Shown piece after piece: positions 5,753 to 7,767 of a stretch of 7,767 nt of DNA. The stretch lies in the NCBI GenBank assembly GCA_007127595.1, contig SKZA01000059.1, positions 1 to 7,767 of the forward strand. Direction: 5' to 3'. The translations under genes and the position numbers were made by a program. Origin of the DNA: Kiritimatiellia bacterium. GTDB lineage: Bacteria; Verrucomicrobiota; Kiritimatiellia; SLAD01. A model generated the notes under the pieces. That model had not been told where the DNA came from. It was given only the letters and a program-made list of their open reading frames with translations, and did no database searches. Position 1 is the first letter of the stretch. Each line of letters begins with the position of its first letter.

Positions 5753-6529
5753 ATGAAAGCCGTAATTTTGGCTGGGGGATACGGCTCGCGCATGAGCGAA
5801 GAGACCACGGTACGGCCGAAACCCATGGTGGAAATCGGCGTGCGACCGATCCTCTGGCACATCATGAAGATCTATTCCGCTCACGGGATCAACGACTTCA
5901 TCATTTGCTTGGGCTACAAGGGGCATATGATCAAAGACTTCTTTGCCAACTATCATATGTTGGTCGAAGACCTGACCTGCAACCTCAGCAGCAACGAGAC
6001 CCGGGTCCTTACCGATCGAGCTGAACCGTGGAATGTCACGCTGGTCGAAACGGGCGAAACCACGCAGACGGGCGGGCGTCTCAAACGCGTGCGCGACTAT
6101 GTCGGCAACGAAACCTTCTGCATGACCTACGGCGACGGCGTCTGCGACGTGAGCATCACCGACCTCGTTGCCTTCCACCAGGAGCAGGGCGTGCTCGCCA
6201 CAGTAACCGCCGTGCAGCCGCCCGGCCGGTTCGGCTATTTCAGCCTGCCCGGTGACCGCACGAAGATCGCCCACTTTCGGGAGAAACCGCAGGGCGACGG
6301 CGCATGGGTAAACGGCGGATTCTTCGTGCTGGAGCCCGGCGTATTTGATTACATCGAAGACGACATGAGTCGGTGGGAGATCGAGCCCTTGGAAACACTC
6401 GCCGCGGAGGGGCAACTGGCCGCCTTCCGCCATCCCGGATTTTGGCAGTGCATGGACCATTTACGGGATAAGATTGATCTGGACCGGCTCTGGACTGAAA
6501 ATCGCGCGCCCTGGAAGGTTTGGGATTGA
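5753..6529 (+). CDS. rfbF: glucose-1-phosphate cytidylyltransferase
   Basis: The enzyme joins CTP and alpha-D-glucose 1-phosphate to make CDP-glucose and pyrophosphate (EC 2.7.7.33). This is the first step to CDP-linked 3,6-dideoxy and branched sugars such as abequose, tyvelose, paratose, ascarylose and yersiniose. The N-terminal nucleotide-binding signature is LAGGYGSRMSEET (6-18) followed by RPKPMVEIG (21-29). FCMTYGDGVCDV (122-133) holds the metal-binding Asp128. HFREKP (174-179) and VNGGFFVLEP (186-195) match the sugar-binding region, and WEIEPLETLAAEGQLAAFRHPGFWQCMDHLRDK (208-240) is the typical C-terminal block. The length of 258 aa equals the family norm (about 257). The start at 5753 is supported by GGAG at 5745-5748. 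The downstream methyltransferase follows after 36 bp and is likely co-transcribed. The next enzyme of the pathway, CDP-glucose 4,6-dehydratase (rfbG), is not in the window. Confidence 0.95.
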   Translation: MKAVILAGGYGSRMSEETTVRPKPMVEIGVRPILWHIMKIYSAHGINDFIICLGYKGHMIKDFFANYHMLVEDLTCNLSSNETRVLTDRAEPWNVTLVETGETTQTGGRLKRVRDYVGNETFCMTYGDGVCDVSITDLVAFHQEQGVLATVTAVQPPGRFGYFSLPGDRTKIAHFREKPQGDGAWVNGGFFVLEPGVFDYIEDDMSRWEIEPLETLAAEGQLAAFRHPGFWQCMDHLRDKIDLDRLWTENRAPWKVWD

Positions 6530-6565
6530 GCGCGCCACATCCAACGCGACAACCATGAGATTGCC

Positions 6566-7767
6566 ATGCTAACCTGTCGATTCTGCGGGACCGAACTCAA
6601 GCACACGTTTGTCGATCTGGGTTGTTCACCCATCGCGAACGAATTCATCAAGGCCGAAGCGCTGACGCGCATGGAACCGTTCTATCCCCTGCGCGCCTAT
6701 GTCTGCTCGGAGTGTCTACTGGTCCAGATCCCGCCCGAACGCACGCCACAGAACCTATTCAACGCCGAGTACCCGTACTTCTCATCGTATTCCGATTCAT
6801 GGCTCGCGCATGCGCGCAAGTACACGCAGATGATGATCGAACGATTCGGCATCGGCCCCGACCATACGGTGGTCGAAGTGGCCAGCAACGACGGATACCT
6901 GCTGCAATACTTCAAGGAAGCGGGCATCTCGGTGCTGGGCGTCGAGCCGGCTGTCAACTGCGCCCAGGCGGCCATTGATAAGGGCATTCCCACGGAAGTC
7001 CGGTTCTTCGGCAATCTCACCGCACGCGCGCTGGCGTCGCAGCATGCCGCCGATCTCATGGTCGCCAACAACGTCCTGGCGCATGTGCCGGACATCAACG
7101 ACTTTGTGGAAGGGTTTCGTATCCTGCTTAAACCGGAAGGGATCGCCACCTTCGAGTTTCCGCACCTGCTCAACCTCATCCAACGAAACGAGTTCGATAC
7201 GATATATCATGAGCATTATTCCTATCTCTCCTTCTCCACCACCGAGAAGATTTTCGCCGCGCACGACCTGACCGTCTTCGACGTGGACGAACTGCCGAGT
7301 CACGGCGGCTCGTTGCGCCTGTATGTGCGGCATGCCACCCACACCGCGCGCGCCGTCGAGCCGCGCGTGGCGGCCATGAAAGAGAAGGAGGACAAGGCGG
7401 GCCTGACCCGGCTTGAGGGCTATTCCGGATTCGAGCCGCGCGTAAAGAAAGTCAAACGCGACCTGCTCAAGTTTCTGATTACCGCGCAGGAGGAAGGAAA
7501 GAAGGTCGCGGGTTACGGCGCGCCCGCCAAAGGCAACACCCTGCTCAATTATTGCGGGGTGCGCACCGACTTGCTCGAATACACTGTTGACCGCAGCCCG
7601 CACAAGCATGGCAAATTCCTGCCCGGCACGCACATTCCCATCTATGCGCCCGACCGCATTCGGGAAACCAAACCCGATTATGTCCTCATTCTCCCTTGGA
7701 ACCTGAAAACCGAAATCATGGACCAGATGAAAGAGGTGCTGACCTGGGGTGCCCGGTTCGTGATCCC
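6566..7767 (+). CDS. NDP-sugar C-methyltransferase, TylC3/TcaB9-like (3'-truncated by window edge)
   Basis: From ATG 6566 the frame stays open for 400 codons to the right edge, so only the extreme C-terminus (a few residues by family length) is missing. The N-terminal zinc-binding domain shows CRFC (Cys4, Cys7) and CSEC (Cys47, Cys50). The central SAM-binding Rossmann domain contains VVEVASNDGYLLQYF (102-116), VLGVEP (123-128) and ADLMVANNVLAHVPD (162-176). YHEHYSYLS (214-222) supplies Tyr214, Glu216 and His217. This matches the Tyr-x-Glu-His active site of sugar C-3-methyltransferases such as TcaB9, where the His/Glu help form the enolate that is methylated. The C-terminal domain includes KVAGYGAPAKGNTLLNYCG and DYVLILPWNLK, typical of the Methyltransf_14 domain. 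The substrate is probably a 4-keto-deoxysugar; the adjacent rfbF suggests it is CDP-linked rather than dTDP-linked. No strong ribosome site is visible. An alternative ATG at 6555 stops after five codons. Confidence 0.9.
   Translation, partial: MLTCRFCGTELKHTFVDLGCSPIANEFIKAEALTRMEPFYPLRAYVCSECLLVQIPPERTPQNLFNAEYPYFSSYSDSWLAHARKYTQMMIERFGIGPDHTVVEVASNDGYLLQYFKEAGISVLGVEPAVNCAQAAIDKGIPTEVRFFGNLTARALASQHAADLMVANNVLAHVPDINDFVEGFRILLKPEGIATFEFPHLLNLIQRNEFDTIYHEHYSYLSFSTTEKIFAAHDLTVFDVDELPSHGGSLRLYVRHATHTARAVEPRVAAMKEKEDKAGLTRLEGYSGFEPRVKKVKRDLLKFLITAQEEGKKVAGYGAPAKGNTLLNYCGVRTDLLEYTVDRSPHKHGKFLPGTHIPIYAPDRIRETKPDYVLILPWNLKTEIMDQMKEVLTWGARFVI

Noticed and set aside
5600..6460. 286-aa open frame antisense to rfbF
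   Set aside because: It lies opposite a confidently identified gene, and its sequence shows no domain or ribosome site.
6797..7633. 278-aa open frame antisense to the methyltransferase
   Set aside because: It mirrors a gene with intact catalytic motifs and has no recognisable features of its own.

Overview
The window reads as accessory DNA from a GC-rich Gram-negative-type bacterium. The evidence is cell-surface polysaccharide genes, a lipoprotein-like secretion signal and a bacterial group II intron. The phylum cannot be fixed from the sequence. The genes that can be supported are ordinary in kind. No clearly new defence or signalling system is visible.

Layout. Bases 1-508 (minus strand) hold the N-terminal part of a DUF4236-domain protein with a TPR-like continuation; its C-terminus lies beyond the left edge. 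Its 5' flank (509 to about 797) is non-coding apart from a candidate promoter. Bases ~798-2720 (minus strand) are a group II intron. It encodes a 435-aa reverse transcriptase/maturase without an HNH endonuclease domain. A domain V and a domain VI with a bulged A follow the ORF. Two exon-binding hairpins lie near the 5' end, and their loops pair with the flanking exon, which places the 5' junction at 2720/2721. The intron sits in the short non-coding gap between two divergent transcription units.

Bases 2800-7767 (plus strand) form a sugar/polysaccharide cluster. A GT4-type glycosyltransferase overlaps a GT2-type glycosyltransferase by 4 bp. Next come a small unrecognised Pro/Glu-rich putative lipoprotein, glucose-1-phosphate cytidylyltransferase (rfbF), and a sugar C-methyltransferase cut off at the right edge.

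How they work together. RfbF makes CDP-glucose, the entry point to CDP-linked deoxysugars. The methyltransferase has the four-Cys N-terminal zinc site and the Y-x-E-H active-site signature of the NDP-sugar C-3-methyltransferases, so a branched-chain, C-methylated CDP-deoxysugar is the likely product. The two glycosyltransferases would place sugars on an O-antigen, capsule or exopolysaccharide. A CDP-glucose 4,6-dehydratase and related deoxysugar genes would be expected just beyond the right edge.
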